DNA of 64,000 bases, from positions 213,057 to 277,056 of the forward strand of contig JAXRKP010000484.1 in the NCBI GenBank assembly GCA_037039925.1, in the 5' to 3' direction. The notes beneath the pieces were generated by a model. The model saw nothing but the letters and a program-made list of their open reading frames with translations. It made no database searches and was not told the origin of the DNA. This stretch comes from Doris montereyensis (taxonomy: Eukaryota > Mollusca > Gastropoda > Nudibranchia > Dorididae). Below, piece by piece: positions 1-37,629 of this stretch. The position numbers and the translations under genes are program-made. Numbering within the stretch: position 1 is the first letter of the stretch; the number at the start of each line of letters is the position of its first letter.

Positions 1-925
1 TGTTTTTGTGGCGAAGTGCGATAGTCGTTTTCCAAACTCAGATTGCTCAGAAAGGCGTCACCTGAAGTGATTTTTTTTGCATTTGAGTTTAGGTTTTTTG
101 CTTTCAGTATGTACATGAGTAATTGTCAAGGTACAATCATACTTTATCATTGAAAAGTTTGTAGCGTCCTTGGTTGCCATAGAAATGGCCGCCATCTTGG
201 ATTTTGACTCAATTTTCAAAATCTTTCTCCTCCTTAGTTATAAATAAAATCACTCAAAACCTGTGCGGATCGTCTTTTCCATTCAATATCTAAAGAGTGA
301 TGTCAGGATTTTTCGATATTTTGGATAGTTAAAAAATGAATTTTTGAAAATACTTTATAACATAAAAAATTCTCAAAAAGTTTACAAATATACTCATTCT
401 ATTAACATTGACAAAAAATTCTCAAAAAGTTTAAAACAAGTAAAAAAATCCAAAAAAAAAACACAAAACAAAGCTTCATTCTATTAACATTGTTACAAGA
501 GGATTATAAATCTAGGCTTAGATGTGTACTGTTGTGAAAACAAATAATGACCAGGTTTCTTTCCTTTAATACAAATCACAATTTTCGGTAAATGGCGGAG
601 AAAGAATTTCAATAGTGTTGGATAAACTACATCTCAAGAAAAATGCAAGTAAAAAAAATCAAAGAAAATAACACAAAACAAATGCTTCAAACGGGTTTCC
701 CTTGTTGTAGCAGCCCCCTCACTCTATTCTACAGCCTTTGCATTGGATACTGTAAATAACAAACACACAAATTGTAAATGAGGATTATAAATCTAGGTTT
801 AGATGTGTACTGTTGTGAAAACAGACGTAATTCCTCATCAGCAAATGACCAGTTTTTTGTTTCTTTCCTCTATATCCTATGCTTGTGTACGTTTACATAC
901 ACAAAATTGATAAATAACCTCTGAC
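1..925. repeat. Non-coding, AT-rich; imperfect direct duplication at 438-870
   Basis: Downstream part of a GTF2B intron. A block beginning AAGTAAAAAAATC at about 438 recurs at about 648, and the block GATTATAAATCTAGG is at 492 and 783. The two copies differ by a 70-base insertion. No GTF2B exon is visible here. Confidence 0.6.
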
Positions 926-14213
<13,288 letters not shown>

Positions 14214-14358
14214 CTTTCATTTGTTGGACTGTGACTGTGACTTGTCGTTTCTCCACAGAAAGAAAAATTACGAATCGGGAATTCCCATTTTAGCGTAATC
14301 GACTCAAAAAGCCCCTTCCGTTGTCAGAGAGAAAGCGAAACTCAAGCGGTAACCAAAT
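14214..14358. promoter_or_regulatory. Shared divergent promoter region between GTF2B and ENDOG
   Basis: Only 145 bases separate the two start codons, so both 5' UTRs and core promoters must overlap here or run into each other. No TATA box is obvious. CTTCCG at 14315-14320 is an ETS-type core. The two genes are read in opposite directions from this segment. Confidence 0.75.
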
Positions 14359-26248
<11,890 letters not shown>

Positions 26249-26406
26249 AGAGGATAAATTCAACCAAACCTTGATGATAGTGATAGTATCATTGTATATA
26301 TGTACAGACATTTTCCTGCTTTTGTTGTTTTTTTGTTTTGGGGTGGCGGGGGTTGGGTGCTTTCCCCCTAGTTTTTCATTGAATTCTAAGACATGAACGA
26401 AAGGAA

Positions 26407-26412
26407 ATTAAA
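26407..26412 (+). terminator. Candidate ENDOG poly(A) signal ATTAAA
   Basis: ATTAAA lies 159 bases after the stop and is followed by a T-rich and then GT-rich stretch to about 26480, the usual layout for cleavage and polyadenylation. Confidence 0.5.
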
Positions 26413-26504
26413 GAGTTTTGTTTTCTTCTTTTTTTAATATCTTTATGTTTGGAGTTTTGTGTGTAGTTTCATGTGTGTTATCATGTGTATGGGAGAAAGA
26501 GAGA

Positions 26505-26552
26505 GACACACACACACACAGACATACACACACACACACACACACACACACT
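26505..26552. repeat. (CA)n microsatellite
   Basis: ACACACA runs followed by GA-rich sequence to about 26640, just beyond ENDOG. Confidence 0.9.
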
Positions 26553-27334
26553 CAAATGGACTGAGAAGGAAAGAGAGTAAGAAAGAGATGGAGAGAGACA
26601 GCAAGACAAAGAAAAAGAAAGACAAGGAGAGAGAAATGTTAGATAATATTGATAAACACAAAGAGACAAACAGATAAAGTCACACACATGCACAGATATT
26701 AACTCAATTATACACAAATTAATACGCTCACATTGACAGGATTACAAAGAAACAGACAATATAGAGGATTAACAATGAAATAATATCAGTAATATCAGTA
26801 ATAATGATACCAGTGATATTGTTAAAAAAATAATTAAATAGAAAAAACCCAGACAAAAACAAACAAAACAAGATAAAGAGAATCAAATGTACAAGAGTAG
26901 GAATATGAAGCTGTTTAATGTAAAAGATTAAAAGATGCTTTGTAAAAAATAGTACTAATATTATTATTATTATTTGAATTCTTAATAAATTGAAAATAGA
27001 GACATTGACCTGAAGATGATGAAATAAGAATACATCTTCCCCTCACAAAAATAAAATAAAATATATCTTCATACATGTAGTTTTGCTCACTTATAATAAC
27101 AAACAAGTCTGTACAGTGAGTGAAGAATTTGCAAAGTGAAGCACCCATAGCTAGCTTGCCGTAAACATCATTCATTCGAAAAAAAGCGTGTCTTGCTGAG
27201 CAGAAATGAAATATTATACAGCATTACAGTATAATTATTAACAGCAGTAAAGAAACAAACACCAAAAGAAAATGAAGTTGTGAATAAAAATAAAAAATAT
27301 TGCCCACAATCAGAGGTATGAAATTGATTTTCAT

Positions 27335-27510
27335 TAACATAATAAATATAATCATTAACTAATAAGTATAATCATTAACTAATATAAAGTATAATCATTA
27401 ACTAATGAGTATAATTATTAATTAATAAGTATAATCATTAACTAATAAGTATAACCATTAACTTATAAGTATAATCATTAACTAATAAATATAGTCATTA
27501 ACATAATATT
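27335..27510. repeat. About 20-bp tandem array
   Basis: AACTAATAAGTATAATCATT repeated about eight times with small changes. Confidence 0.9.
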
Positions 27511-27549
27511 TTAAAAAGAAAAAAAAACAGAAAGAAAATCAATCATAGG

Positions 27550-29130
27550 AAAATCGTCTGTGACTAAAATTCAAGACGGAACTATTTAGAGCTTCATACT
27601 AACAACTTTAAACTTAATCGTCATTATCCTCATCCCTATTTATGTCTAGCGCCTTACAGCATAATCGTATATGGACTTAGTGTGCTATAGAAATGATTTA
27701 TTATTATTATATGCCACTGGGGTGTACTTACTGACAGTGACATATGTAAATCCTTTTATATGTATAACTACTTCACTGATGAAACTTATTTTTTAATCAT
27801 TGTAATGTATTTCTCCTTCAGGCAGAAGATATATGGGGATGTCAAAGAAATACTGGTGGCACATATGCTGAATTAATCTGGCTGAGTTACCTTGCATAAC
27901 ATCACCATCGCCCACTAATAATTGCTATAAAACAGGACAGGTTTTTTGAATTCTCATCTTTCTAGAACAAGAAATGCACAAATTAATTATCTTTCAATAA
28001 GAAGCCAGTGTAGTTTTAACAGTAAAAATTTGCATTGAATGCGAGAAGTAAAAAAAAAAAGAAAGAAAAAGACAAAATAGGAATCTTCAACCATACAAAT
28101 CAAATGGACACATTTTAATTTTACCTAATATGTTGTGTCTACAGCTAAAAAAACAGTGCATTTGTACGCCTTTAGTCGAGATTGTATGTTTTTACGATCT
28201 TTTTTGGTTTCTCCTGGCCACATTGTTAGCATTTTCAAATTTTACAATTTTATTTCCAAAATCATCCTTTCTTTGATAAACAATTTCCCACTTTTTTGTT
28301 CATGTGGGTTAGCAGCTTTGCTTGTGGTGAATGATAATGTCTTCTTAAGAAGTACATTAGCTGTCATCATTTCATTTCATACACAGGCCAGATCTGAGAT
28401 CAAAACTGTGAGTATTTGTATCACAAGCATTGACCCTGTCTGATGTGCCGTTGTATCCCATGGTAGCGATCTGGTAGTCAAAATCTCTTTTTGAGTATTT
28501 GGACATTTTGTTTCCAAAGATTAAATTTGGTAACAAAAGTAGTATTGGTCAGTATGTACACATGCAACTAGAACGGAACTGTGGTTGAAACTTAAGACAG
28601 TGACTGGTGAATCCAAGTTATAGACATGCTTGGAGCATTTCTTAACCTAGTTTACAATCATACAGGTTAAATCCAGTTTACAGATTTGTACCAAATCTTA
28701 GTGTAGTTTACTTACAGACTTAATCTAGTTTACAGACAGGCTTTTATTTAATAACTTATACCAAGTCTTAATCTAGTTGTCATACTGGCTAAATCTAGTT
28801 TTCTAGTTGATAGACTTAAAAAAAAAAGAGTTAAATCTTCTTTACAGATATAATGATAACGACCCAAATTCTGTGCTAGCAAAAGCAGGAAGTTCATCTG
28901 AACAAAAATTCACGGTCTTTCTGAAAATATCAGCGAGATTTTAATCATACATGTACATGTACTAAGTTACTGTACAATGAGAAAGACAGTTTTTACGTTA
29001 CATGCATTATTTGCCTCCAAGATATACAGGTGCTGTTAAATCACAGACTAAACAACGAGAGGGAAAAGTAAAGGAAATGGAAGAGCGTTTATCCCCAACT
29101 GACCTCTAGCCAACGGATGCACGTATGATG
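27550..29130. other. Intergenic, no gene supported
   Basis: AT-rich sequence between convergent ENDOG and SLC44A. Open frames here are short and lack family resemblance. Confidence 0.45.
28640..28850. repeat. Degenerate short repeat
   Basis: Recurring AATCTAGTTTACAGAC-like words, spaced irregularly, about six times. Confidence 0.6.
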
Positions 29131-29299
29131 TAAGCAACCATGGTTGCCGTTTCAAGGGCTCTCTCGGAGTTCATACGACCCACGCCCATCTCAGAAGAGC
29201 AAGAAGAAGAAGAAGGAGAAGATTCAAGAAGAGCATTAATAAAAATGAGTATGGGCACAGGGTTGCACTCTTGTCATCAACCATTATGTAAGGCAGCCT

Positions 29300-29510
29300 T
29301 ACAGTTTAACAATCTGATTGCATGGTGGCTATTTTTGGGGTCTAAATTTCAGCCAATCAAAATACTAGAATGGAAAGCAGGTGAAGGGCTCAAATTTCAG
29401 CCAATCAGAATGTTAGAACACAAGGCAGAAGCAGTCTTGTATTTTTGCAATCTGATTGGTGGCCATTTTTGGGGCCCAGATTTTCAGCCAATCAGAGTTC
29501 AAAAGTACAC
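29300..29510. repeat. Cluster of CCAAT-containing repeat units
   Basis: CAGCCAATCA occurs at about 29350, 29398 and 29486; the inverted form CTGATTGG is at about 29452 and a related CTGATTGCATGG at about 29313. Spacing is about 48, 54 and 34 bases. Words AGAATGTTAGAACACAAGGC and GAATGGAAAGC are shared between units. Confidence 0.7.
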
Positions 29511-30234
29511 TTTGCCATCAACATGGGGACATTTAACAACTTTCATTGAGCACATATGGAATGGAATGGTGAAGATAGTTTGAAAGGCAAGAACAGAGAT
29601 TGTAGAGTATTTCTTTTGTAAGTGGGAAAAAAGCGGTAAAAATCATGGAACAGAAAAGACAGGATACGAATGAAGAGCCTGGGGAAATATAGTCATAGTC
29701 AGGCTTCTTTTTCTTTTTAATCTGGACCTTTGACTTGAAACTTTGACAGAAAATCTCATTTTTGCTGTCAAACTTCAAACATGTCTAAAGAAATCTATGG
29801 CATAACATCAGGACAAAAATTTTCTCTGAAAACAAAACAATGTGTGACACTGATTGACACTGACACGTTAAGCGACATCAAAATTCCATTTTCTCTGTTT
29901 GTTGTTTGTTTGCTTTTTTCTCTTCTTATGACTATGACCATCTTTCCCGAGAGTTCTTACTTTTAAAATGTACATTATTCACATTTGAAACTTATTGCGT
30001 GAAGTTACAAGAAAAGGTCAAATGAAATCACAAGTGACGCCCTGAGGAAATGAAGTCCAGTCAATCAATCTATCACACGCATGCCCTGAATTATTTGTGA
30101 ATTTCTTGCTCAATTTCTTTTTTACTGTACCTACCGGTATTGTAATTGTACATTTCATTTACTATATATGTCTTATGTTACATGTATCATGATACTACCA
30201 CATGCATTGCATAAGGGAGCAAAATTTTCTTCCT

Positions 30235-30257
30235 ATGGGGGGGGGGGGGGGGGGGAG
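30235..30257. repeat. Poly-G run
   Basis: About 18 consecutive G on the plus strand, intergenic. Confidence 0.9.
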
Positions 30258-30494
30258 CAAGTGGGATTCACAACTTTCACTGTTTTAGAGTAGTACAGTA
30301 GATGCCATTAATGATAATAGAGGATGTTTGAACCACTGCCATTGAACGACGAAAGAAAACAGAGTGCAAGAGCAACAATCTGGAGACACGCTACTATAAC
30401 CATAAATAACCATAACCATAACACCACACATAGTGAGAATACATCCACTAATGGAAATTTGTATACATAGAATGATAGAGAGAGTATGTTTGTT

Positions 30495-30625
30495 CGTTTG
30501 ATTGTTTCATTGAAATTTACCCCGTCCACCATTGCGGTGATCTGAGGATCAACCAAGAGGAAACAGCAAGATGAAAGTTAAGTGAAAGAAGAAAAGGAAA
30601 GAAATAGGACCTACCATCAGTACCA
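30495..30625 (+). mobile_element. Dispersed repeat family C
   Basis: TTGAAATTTACCCCGTCCAC, GGAAACAGCAAGATGAAAG and AGGACCTACCATCAG in family order. Confidence 0.7.
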
Positions 30626-30634
30626 TAGAGAAAG

Positions 30635-30810
30635 ATAGATAGAAAGATAGATACATAAATCGATAGATATGAATAGATGGATGTATTTACATGTAATAGG
30701 TAAATAGATAAATTGATAGATCAATAGATGGGTGGATAGACAGATGGATGGATGAATGAATTAATGGATAGACAGACAGACAGACAGACTGAAAGATAGA
30801 GAGATAGACA
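30635..30810. repeat. GATA/GATG/GACA tetranucleotide repeat
   Basis: Imperfect GATA-type repeat drifting through GATGGATG to GACAGACA. Confidence 0.9.
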
Positions 30811-31524
30811 GATTGATAAACGTATAATGTGTATTAAACATTGAAATGAGTACCGGTAGAATAAAAGTTAGATTTGGGAAAAAACATTTACATGTACTAG
30901 GTTGATAAAAGTTGATAAAACTCACAACATCAACCACCAAAACGTCCAAAATCTAACTTTTCACTCAAACACAAAGACAGACCAGCAAACGAAGACTAGA
31001 AAGAAATTATATTGCCATTGAATTCCAAATAGTTTTGAGGTCTTCTTGCTCATGAAAGTCACGACTTCACACACCAACACACACGCACACAGACACCAAT
31101 ACACACTACATGATCTAACCCAAAACATGCAGAAAGAGTTCTTTCCTCGAAGACAAAAAGCTGAATAGTGAATGCGTCGGTAACAAATAAAGCACAAGCA
31201 GCTTAGACAAGTCTATCTGGCAAGTTGTAGCGTTGAAAAAGGCACAAAAATCAGTTTGAGGACTTCAGGTACCCAATAGGATAATTAATATCGATATCAT
31301 ATTGAACTCAACGTAAATAAAATTTTCAGCCAAAGTTTAATTTTTCTCTCCAAGATGACGACCAGCACAGAGAAAAGTCTGAGAGGTCAATCTGACACAG
31401 CTTGTGTTGTTGTAGCATCAGGGAAGGCACAAATCACTCTTGGAGACTGGCAAAGTATTAGCATTACTGTACCGTACTATATTATTCATTCACTAACACC
31501 TGTCTGTGTCTGAGGCGTATTTTA

Positions 31525-31805
31525 AAAGATTAGATGGCCAGAAAAGATAAGGAATGAAGGCCTTTGGCGGCGAGCAGGACAGGAACTAGCGGCCAAACGG
31601 ATCCTGTGGAGAAAGTGGGGTAGGATTGGACACACCCTCAGGAAACCAGCATCCAGCACCACACGCCACCCAGCCCCTGACCTGGAACCCACAGGGGGAA
31701 AAGGAAGAGAGGCCGACCTCGCAGCACCTCCAGGTGAGACACTGAAGACCGGATACGGATGCAGGGGACCAGCTGGACAGGAATTCAGCAGACAACCCAA
31801 GGCAG
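31525..31805 (+). mobile_element. LINE 3' end, degenerate
   Basis: Plus-strand broken frames read RIGHTLRKPASSTTRH, TWNPQG and KRKRGRPRST-like words around 31610-31735, the tail seen in several LINE families. Similar pieces are at 47300 and 56690. Confidence 0.65.
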
Positions 31806-31811
31806 AGTGAT

Positions 31812-32075
31812 TTGAAGCTTGATAGTGATAGGGTGTTTACTTTACAACACTCACATGACCTGCTTATTGTGACGTCACCCTTCGCAAGATACAAGACTGA
31901 TTCGCAAGATACAAGAAGACTGATGAGTACTTGCTTTAACAAGATACATAAGATTGTGACGATTTGCAAGATACAAGACTGATTCGCAAGATACAAGACT
32001 GATTTGAGGCTTGATGGGTACTTGCTTCTAACAACACTCACATGACTTGCTCACTGTGACGTCACTGTACCAATC
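31812..32075. repeat. Internal duplication with two perfect CRE palindromes
   Basis: ACAACACTCACATGACCTGC and ACAACACTCACATGACTTGC flank a set of GATTCGCAAGATACAAGACT repeats. TGACGTCA occurs at 31870-31877 and 32057-32064. Confidence 0.75.
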
Positions 32076-32554
32076 TGGACAAAACATTGATGTGATACCC
32101 ATCTAAGGGATTTGTCAACTAAAGAACCAGAATCAGAACCAGAACTAGAACATTGAAGGAACATGGCAGTGAGAAGAGTGGTGGTTATTTATAGCCCAAC
32201 AGCAACATTTTCGTTTTTGTTCTTTTTATTCTTTTTTCTTTTCATTTTTTTTTAGAATGCAAAATTAAAACAGATGATGAAAAGTCATAAAATTAATCAT
32301 TTTAATATATATATTTTAAAAATCATAAGACCTTTGTTCATGCTAAAATAAAAAGGATCATTATCGTACTGCAAATAAAACCTCTATATTCATATTTTAT
32401 ATATATATGGATATTGTATTATTGAACTTGGAAAGACCAAACACACGACTTAATGCCAGCAGAGATATCCATATATGCAATGAATGTGGCTTCTATTCAA
32501 AGGAAAATTAAGGAAAATTACATTAAATAATACTAAAGCCCGATAGGAACTTGT

Positions 32555-32690
32555 TTGTTTCATTACAATTTTCCTCGTCCACCATTGCAGTGATCTCAGG
32601 GTGAATTAAGAGGAAACTGCAAGATGAAAGATGAGTGAAAGAAGTAAATGAAAGTAATAGGACCTACCAGCAATGTCCACTAACCGCCCG
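32555..32690 (+). mobile_element. Dispersed repeat family C
   Basis: CATTACAATTTTCCTCGTCC, CAGTGATCTCAGGGTGAATT and AATAGGACCTACCAGC. Confidence 0.7.
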
Positions 32691-32829
32691 TACCCATAGG
32701 AACAAAGATGAGACAAATACAAAGAATAGACAGGAAATAATCTTTGGCAACCATGGGGATTGGACCTGCGACTTCTAAGGCTGACATACATCGCCTGGCC
32801 ATGAAAAGAAAGCGTGCTACCAACCAAGC

Positions 32830-34100
32830 TAACTACACTCCTTTAAAAAAGAGATTCATTAGTAAGATCTTTTGCACGAATCTAATCATGACTACTAGCA
32901 GTCATATTCACTGACAGTTTGTTCGCTGGTGTCCTAGACTTCTTTCTATATCTAAACCTTGTATCATATTTATAAACATTCATTGAACATTGATGTATAA
33001 ATACATTACAATATGTAGTATGCCTCTGAAGTAGATCTAACTTAAAATAGATCTTTAGTGTAAAACAATCGAAGAAAAAAATAAAATATATATATATATA
33101 TATATTAAAACATTCATGTAACAGGTGTGATAATTTGTTGTTAAATGATTAAAACGATAAGAAAGCCTAAAACTTTGTGCATATATTACAATAACAGAAA
33201 TTCACAGAAACAATATCAGAGTAAATGAACATAATAATAAAATATGTTTTAGTGAAATATCTCAAACAGCATAGTATAGAGAATCTTATGTCAAAGGCAG
33301 CTTTCATGTAAAATAGAAATAGAAAAATTAGTAATTTTGAAGCAATAAATAATATTGTTGTAAAGAATCAGTTTGTTACATCTATCTATACAATACTGAA
33401 GAAAGTATGTTCTATGATTTTTTCATATATGCAATACTGAAGAAAATATGTTCTATGATTTTTTTTTTTAACCACTACAGGTATGTTACAAATCTTTTCA
33501 TGCATTCATAATCATTTCTCAGTATCAAAAAACAAAAAATTACTAATGATGAAGAAGAAATGAAATTGACGCTAAAGCGATTGTTGTTTTATTTACATGA
33601 AGACAAAGCTTGAAAAAGCAAAACCATCGAAGTATCAAAATTAATACCACACACACAATGAGCTGAATTCACAAAGATTTGCAAAGTTAGCAACTCCGCT
33701 AAACCCAGCATGTTGTACGTTGCTATGGATCAAAGCTTGTCAGATAGTCTGCTCTAGCTATTTCTAGTACTAGGCCTAGTAGGATAAAAAGACTTTGTGA
33801 ACTCTGCCCAAAGTTTTATCTTTGTGTAACTCGAGGATACTGACGATAAAATGAGCAATTTAAAAATTTTTACTTATTAAAAGTATTAAGAAGAGGAGGG
33901 CAAAATAAAGATAAAGTATTGTCTTTTCACGCCGCTGTAAAATTTGACAATTTGATTACAAAGAGGGACACGGCATGAAAAACAACCCAATAGGAGTACA
34001 CAAAAAGCTAAATTTCTCCTCCATTTGAGATACAAGGAATACAAATATTTAAGCACTACACACAGATATAAAAACTTTGTGTAGACCCAGTAACACATGA
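32830..34100. other. Intergenic or SLC44A 3' flank, no gene supported
   Basis: AT-rich sequence. A short duplication, TATGTTCTATGATTTTTT at about 33406 and 33448, is the only structure noticed. Confidence 0.4.
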
Positions 34101-34111
34101 TGCATAGATCT

Positions 34112-34205
34112 GTTTGTTTCATTGAAATTTATCCCACCCACCACTGAGGTGACCTCAAGGTGAATTAAGAGGAAACTGCAAGATGAAAGATAAGTGAAAG
34201 AAGCT
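34112..34205 (+). mobile_element. Dispersed repeat family C, 3' truncated
   Basis: TTTCATTGAAATTTATCCCA through GGAAACTGCAAGATGAAAG. Confidence 0.65.
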
Positions 34206-34544
34206 ATAGGGAAAGAACCAGAACCGCTGAGGCATAGAACCAGAACACAACCAAATAAACAAAATCCTTATCATCAAACAGGAAATTGTGATCCTATAAC
34301 TTTTTTTTCTCCTTGTTGTCCTCTCTCGAAAATAACTTTTAAAAAAAGTGGAAGACTTGTACGAATTATGTCAGGGAGATCTAAATCGCAAGGGCCCATA
34401 ACTGGTACTAAACAAGCACTGGTTGGCTGTGGTCCCGAGAGAGCTTGTGGGTTGACATTTTCCAAGGGTAAACTCATGATAACTCCCTCCTGAAATACCT
34501 TGAAGACATACACCACCAACAAAACTGCTGCCAACTTTAATCAC

Positions 34545-34560
34545 AAGGGGGGGGGGGGGT
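34545..34560. repeat. Poly-G run
   Basis: About 11 G just past the SLC44A stop. More G-rich runs lie at 34845-34890 and 35408-35422. Confidence 0.85.
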
Positions 34561-34573
34561 ATTAATATCTTCT

Positions 34574-34579
34574 TTTATT
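34574..34579 (-). terminator. Candidate SLC44A poly(A) signal AATAAA
   Basis: TTTATT on the plus strand gives AATAAA on the gene strand, about 160 bases after the stop. A poly-G run lies just beyond. Other AT-rich candidates exist further down. Confidence 0.35.
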
Positions 34580-34740
34580 TTTCCTAGTTTATAGTTGCCT
34601 GTCTGCCCTCTCTGTCTGTCTGCCTCTCTCTTATCAGAGAAACGAATGAATGGTGTGTATTTACAAAAACAAATCCTGGACCTTGCAAAGAAATACATGT
34701 GCTTTGACCGTATGAGATTCCAATCCCTCGTACTGAATCC

Positions 34741-34835
34741 CTATTTCTTCTCAAATAGAAGATTTCGGAGATTTTTTGTCTTGCTCATATAGTATGGCTT
34801 TTCAGGCGAGCCGTCGTTTCTCTCAAGGTCTTCCA
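34741..34835 (-). CDS. SLC44A2: SLC44A last exon and stop
   Basis: 95 bases after CTCCAG encoding [20 protein letters not shown] and [10 protein letters not shown], then TAG at 34743-34741. The DLERNDGS motif is diagnostic of CTL2/4-type C-termini. Confidence 0.95.
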
Positions 34836-37315
34836 CTGGAGACATGGGGGGAGAAAAAGATGGGGGGGGGGGGAAGGGGGGTGGGGGGGATATTAAAATA
34901 TATAGACAAAATATTGGTTACATATAATTAAATGAAAAAAATCTCTGTAATCTGAAACACATATCAATACGTTAAACAAGGATGAACTTTTGTGTGACTA
35001 TTGCAAGATTCTACCCATTGTGAGATTCCACTGGGCACAGCTTGAACTTTGACCTGATTTTGGTTGTTATAGTAGTAAAATTGTTCAAGGCCGTTACGCC
35101 CATACTTATCCCAGATTTTTTGTAGCGTGGAAGCGGAACAGGAGACAATAATCACCGCCTGAACAGGACTCTAGTCTGACACAGGTTTTTACACCCAAGC
35201 TAGTGCTTGTACCCATTTACACCTGTTGAGTGGGGAAAACCCTTGCCAAGTGTCTTCTCCGTGGAACAAAATGTCGGAACTAGCTTTGTTAGGATTCAAA
35301 CTCATGATCTCATAATCCCTAATCCCAAGTCCAGCAGCCTAACCACTCAGCCAAGAACGCCACTGTTGTCTTCTCTAATTTAGTACAGTTGTTCTGCATG
35401 TATGTAGAGGGGGGGGGGAAGGGGGTTATTACGATACAAGTTTTGACATTACTTGGTCTATACACTAATTCTGTCTGTGTGAGGGCTCACACATTCACAA
35501 GTTTGCACCTTTGACCCCAAGAGTTGATTCCTGGACATTCTTTTTTCTCTGTTCGTCACCTTTTGAGCATATGCATACAGCAGAAAGAGAGTGCATAGCT
35601 CAGTAGGTATGGCAGTCGCCTACCACCAAGCAAAAGGTTGTGGGTTCAAATCCTGGCCGTCTTTTTTAGTTTCTTCTGCTCCCTTATCCTGTGGTAGGCA
35701 GGATAAAATGAGTGCCTAGTTCAATTGGAGATGAATGATAATCTAGGAGGTCCCATGTGCCCGTGTAAAAAAATCCTCGGTGATTGGAAATCGAACAGAG
35801 CAGGTCATTCCAGCCACCACTCTTGACAAAATTGAATTCCTACCAAAAGCCTATTAAGAAATACCCCTATAGTATAGCCTCTTGTACCTGAGATTTATTG
35901 ACCAGTTCGTTACTCTCAATAAATGTAGAAGAGGCAAAGATCAGAGGGGAAGGAAGCGTGGCTGGGCACCCACACCTTCCTCAGAATAAAATTAGCCCAG
36001 GCGTGGCACATCTGTTACAGTTACAGGATCGTCAATATGTTGACGTAAAAGGTCGTATTATCGTACAGTAAAAAAAAATCATTCGGCAAATACTCACAGA
36101 AGCAAATGAAGAGCGTGTCCACACCCATGCTGTAAACGTCAAAGAAGCAGTCAGCAATGATGTAGGCACCAATGATGACCAGCTGAAAGGAAAGGAAATA
36201 GAATAAATGATACTAACACTATCACTTTGTTAAAATTGTTCACGGCTGTATGGCTATGCTTGAGGCAGGGAAACGAGGCGTTTACACTTATGACAATATA
36301 ATTCAAATCGTACAAATGCTAGATAAGAGAAATATTATAATGCCCGTAGCTCAGTCGGTCGAGCGGCTGAATACCACTGGGGGGGCGAGTTCGATTCCCA
36401 GTCCGGGCTTGAAAAAGCTCAAGAAAAATGTGCAACCGTCGGCGGTGTTCGAACCCACTACCTTTTGGTACACCTTGCCTCTGGACTACCCAATCCCCGG
36501 AGGAAGGGGGGCAATGACATTCTGACACATTATGGCGGTAAGGTACATGGGCCAAACAATGCTGACAACCACTGCTTTAGAAGCTGCCTACCAAAAGAAA
36601 AACCCAGAAATCAACTCACAATGACCGGCACAAGGTAGTAGTTGAGTTCTGGCACCACGCTTTCAAACAACGGCGTTTGACCTTTGAACCAAAACAGGGC
36701 GATCACACCTGAAAGAGGAAACGGAAACATTTTCTTTAGAGGTAATTATTGAAATCAGCACAGCGAAGGGGAGGGATATCATATATTATATTGCAGTGAG
36801 AGGGAGAGGGGCAAGGGGAGGGGTAGAAAGAAAGGGAGAGAGAGAGAGAGAGGGGGAGAGAGAGAGAGATTTAGACAGAGACAGAGAGACCCAGACAGAG
36901 ACAGATACACTGAAACAAGACAGATAAGACTAAGAGACAATTTGTAATTTGCTTTGTCCACCATATACAATGATCTCAAGGTGAATTAAAAGGAAAGTGA
37001 GATGAAAGATGAGTAAAAGAGTGAAAGGAAAGAAGTAGGATCTGCCAGAGCCCCCACACTCCCCCCCCGCCTCACCCCAAACTGCCCACCAGACAGAGAA
37101 CAGGGACAGAGACAGACATAGAGAAAGAGAGAAAAACAGAGACTGATGCAGAAACATACAGAAAGACAAGCAAAGTGCGTATTTGACTGACACTGACAGA
37201 CCGACTTATCAAAGGGACCTGGGTAATTTGAGTTCCTGCGTATCGCCAGTTGGCAGAGATGCCAGTTACGGATATATCTGCTGCTCAATTCCATGGCGAT
37301 TGGGGGATCTCATTG

Positions 37316-37368
<53 letters not shown>

Positions 37369-37598
37369 CTACATTTCCATTGTGCACTCATCCCTACAAG
37401 GGTAAGGCTCTAGGCGCATTACACTGTTTAAGAATAATATTTATACAAATGATACACAGTATGAATTACAACCATCAAGCTACATGAATGCAGCATAAAA
37501 CTGTGTGCAATTTATGACAAGAAAATCGACAATGCAAACAAGAAGAAGAAAGGCGTTTAAAAGTAAAAAACTGTCATGAATTCCTATTCCACAAACAG

Positions 37599-37629
<31 letters not shown>

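Noticed and set aside
27822..27896. Possible alternative last exon of ENDOG after TTCTCCTTCAG, open for about 25 codons
   Set aside because: The acceptor looks reasonable, but the product matches nothing in EndoG and the normal last exon is intact.
29140..29583. 147-residue plus-strand frame with acidic N-terminus and internal repeats
   Set aside because: No recognisable domain; the internal repeats coincide with the CCAAT-containing repeat units, so I treat it as chance.
36341..36412. Possible functional tRNA gene
   Set aside because: A and B boxes and part of the acceptor stem are present, but the anticodon and T stems do not pair; SINE-derived.
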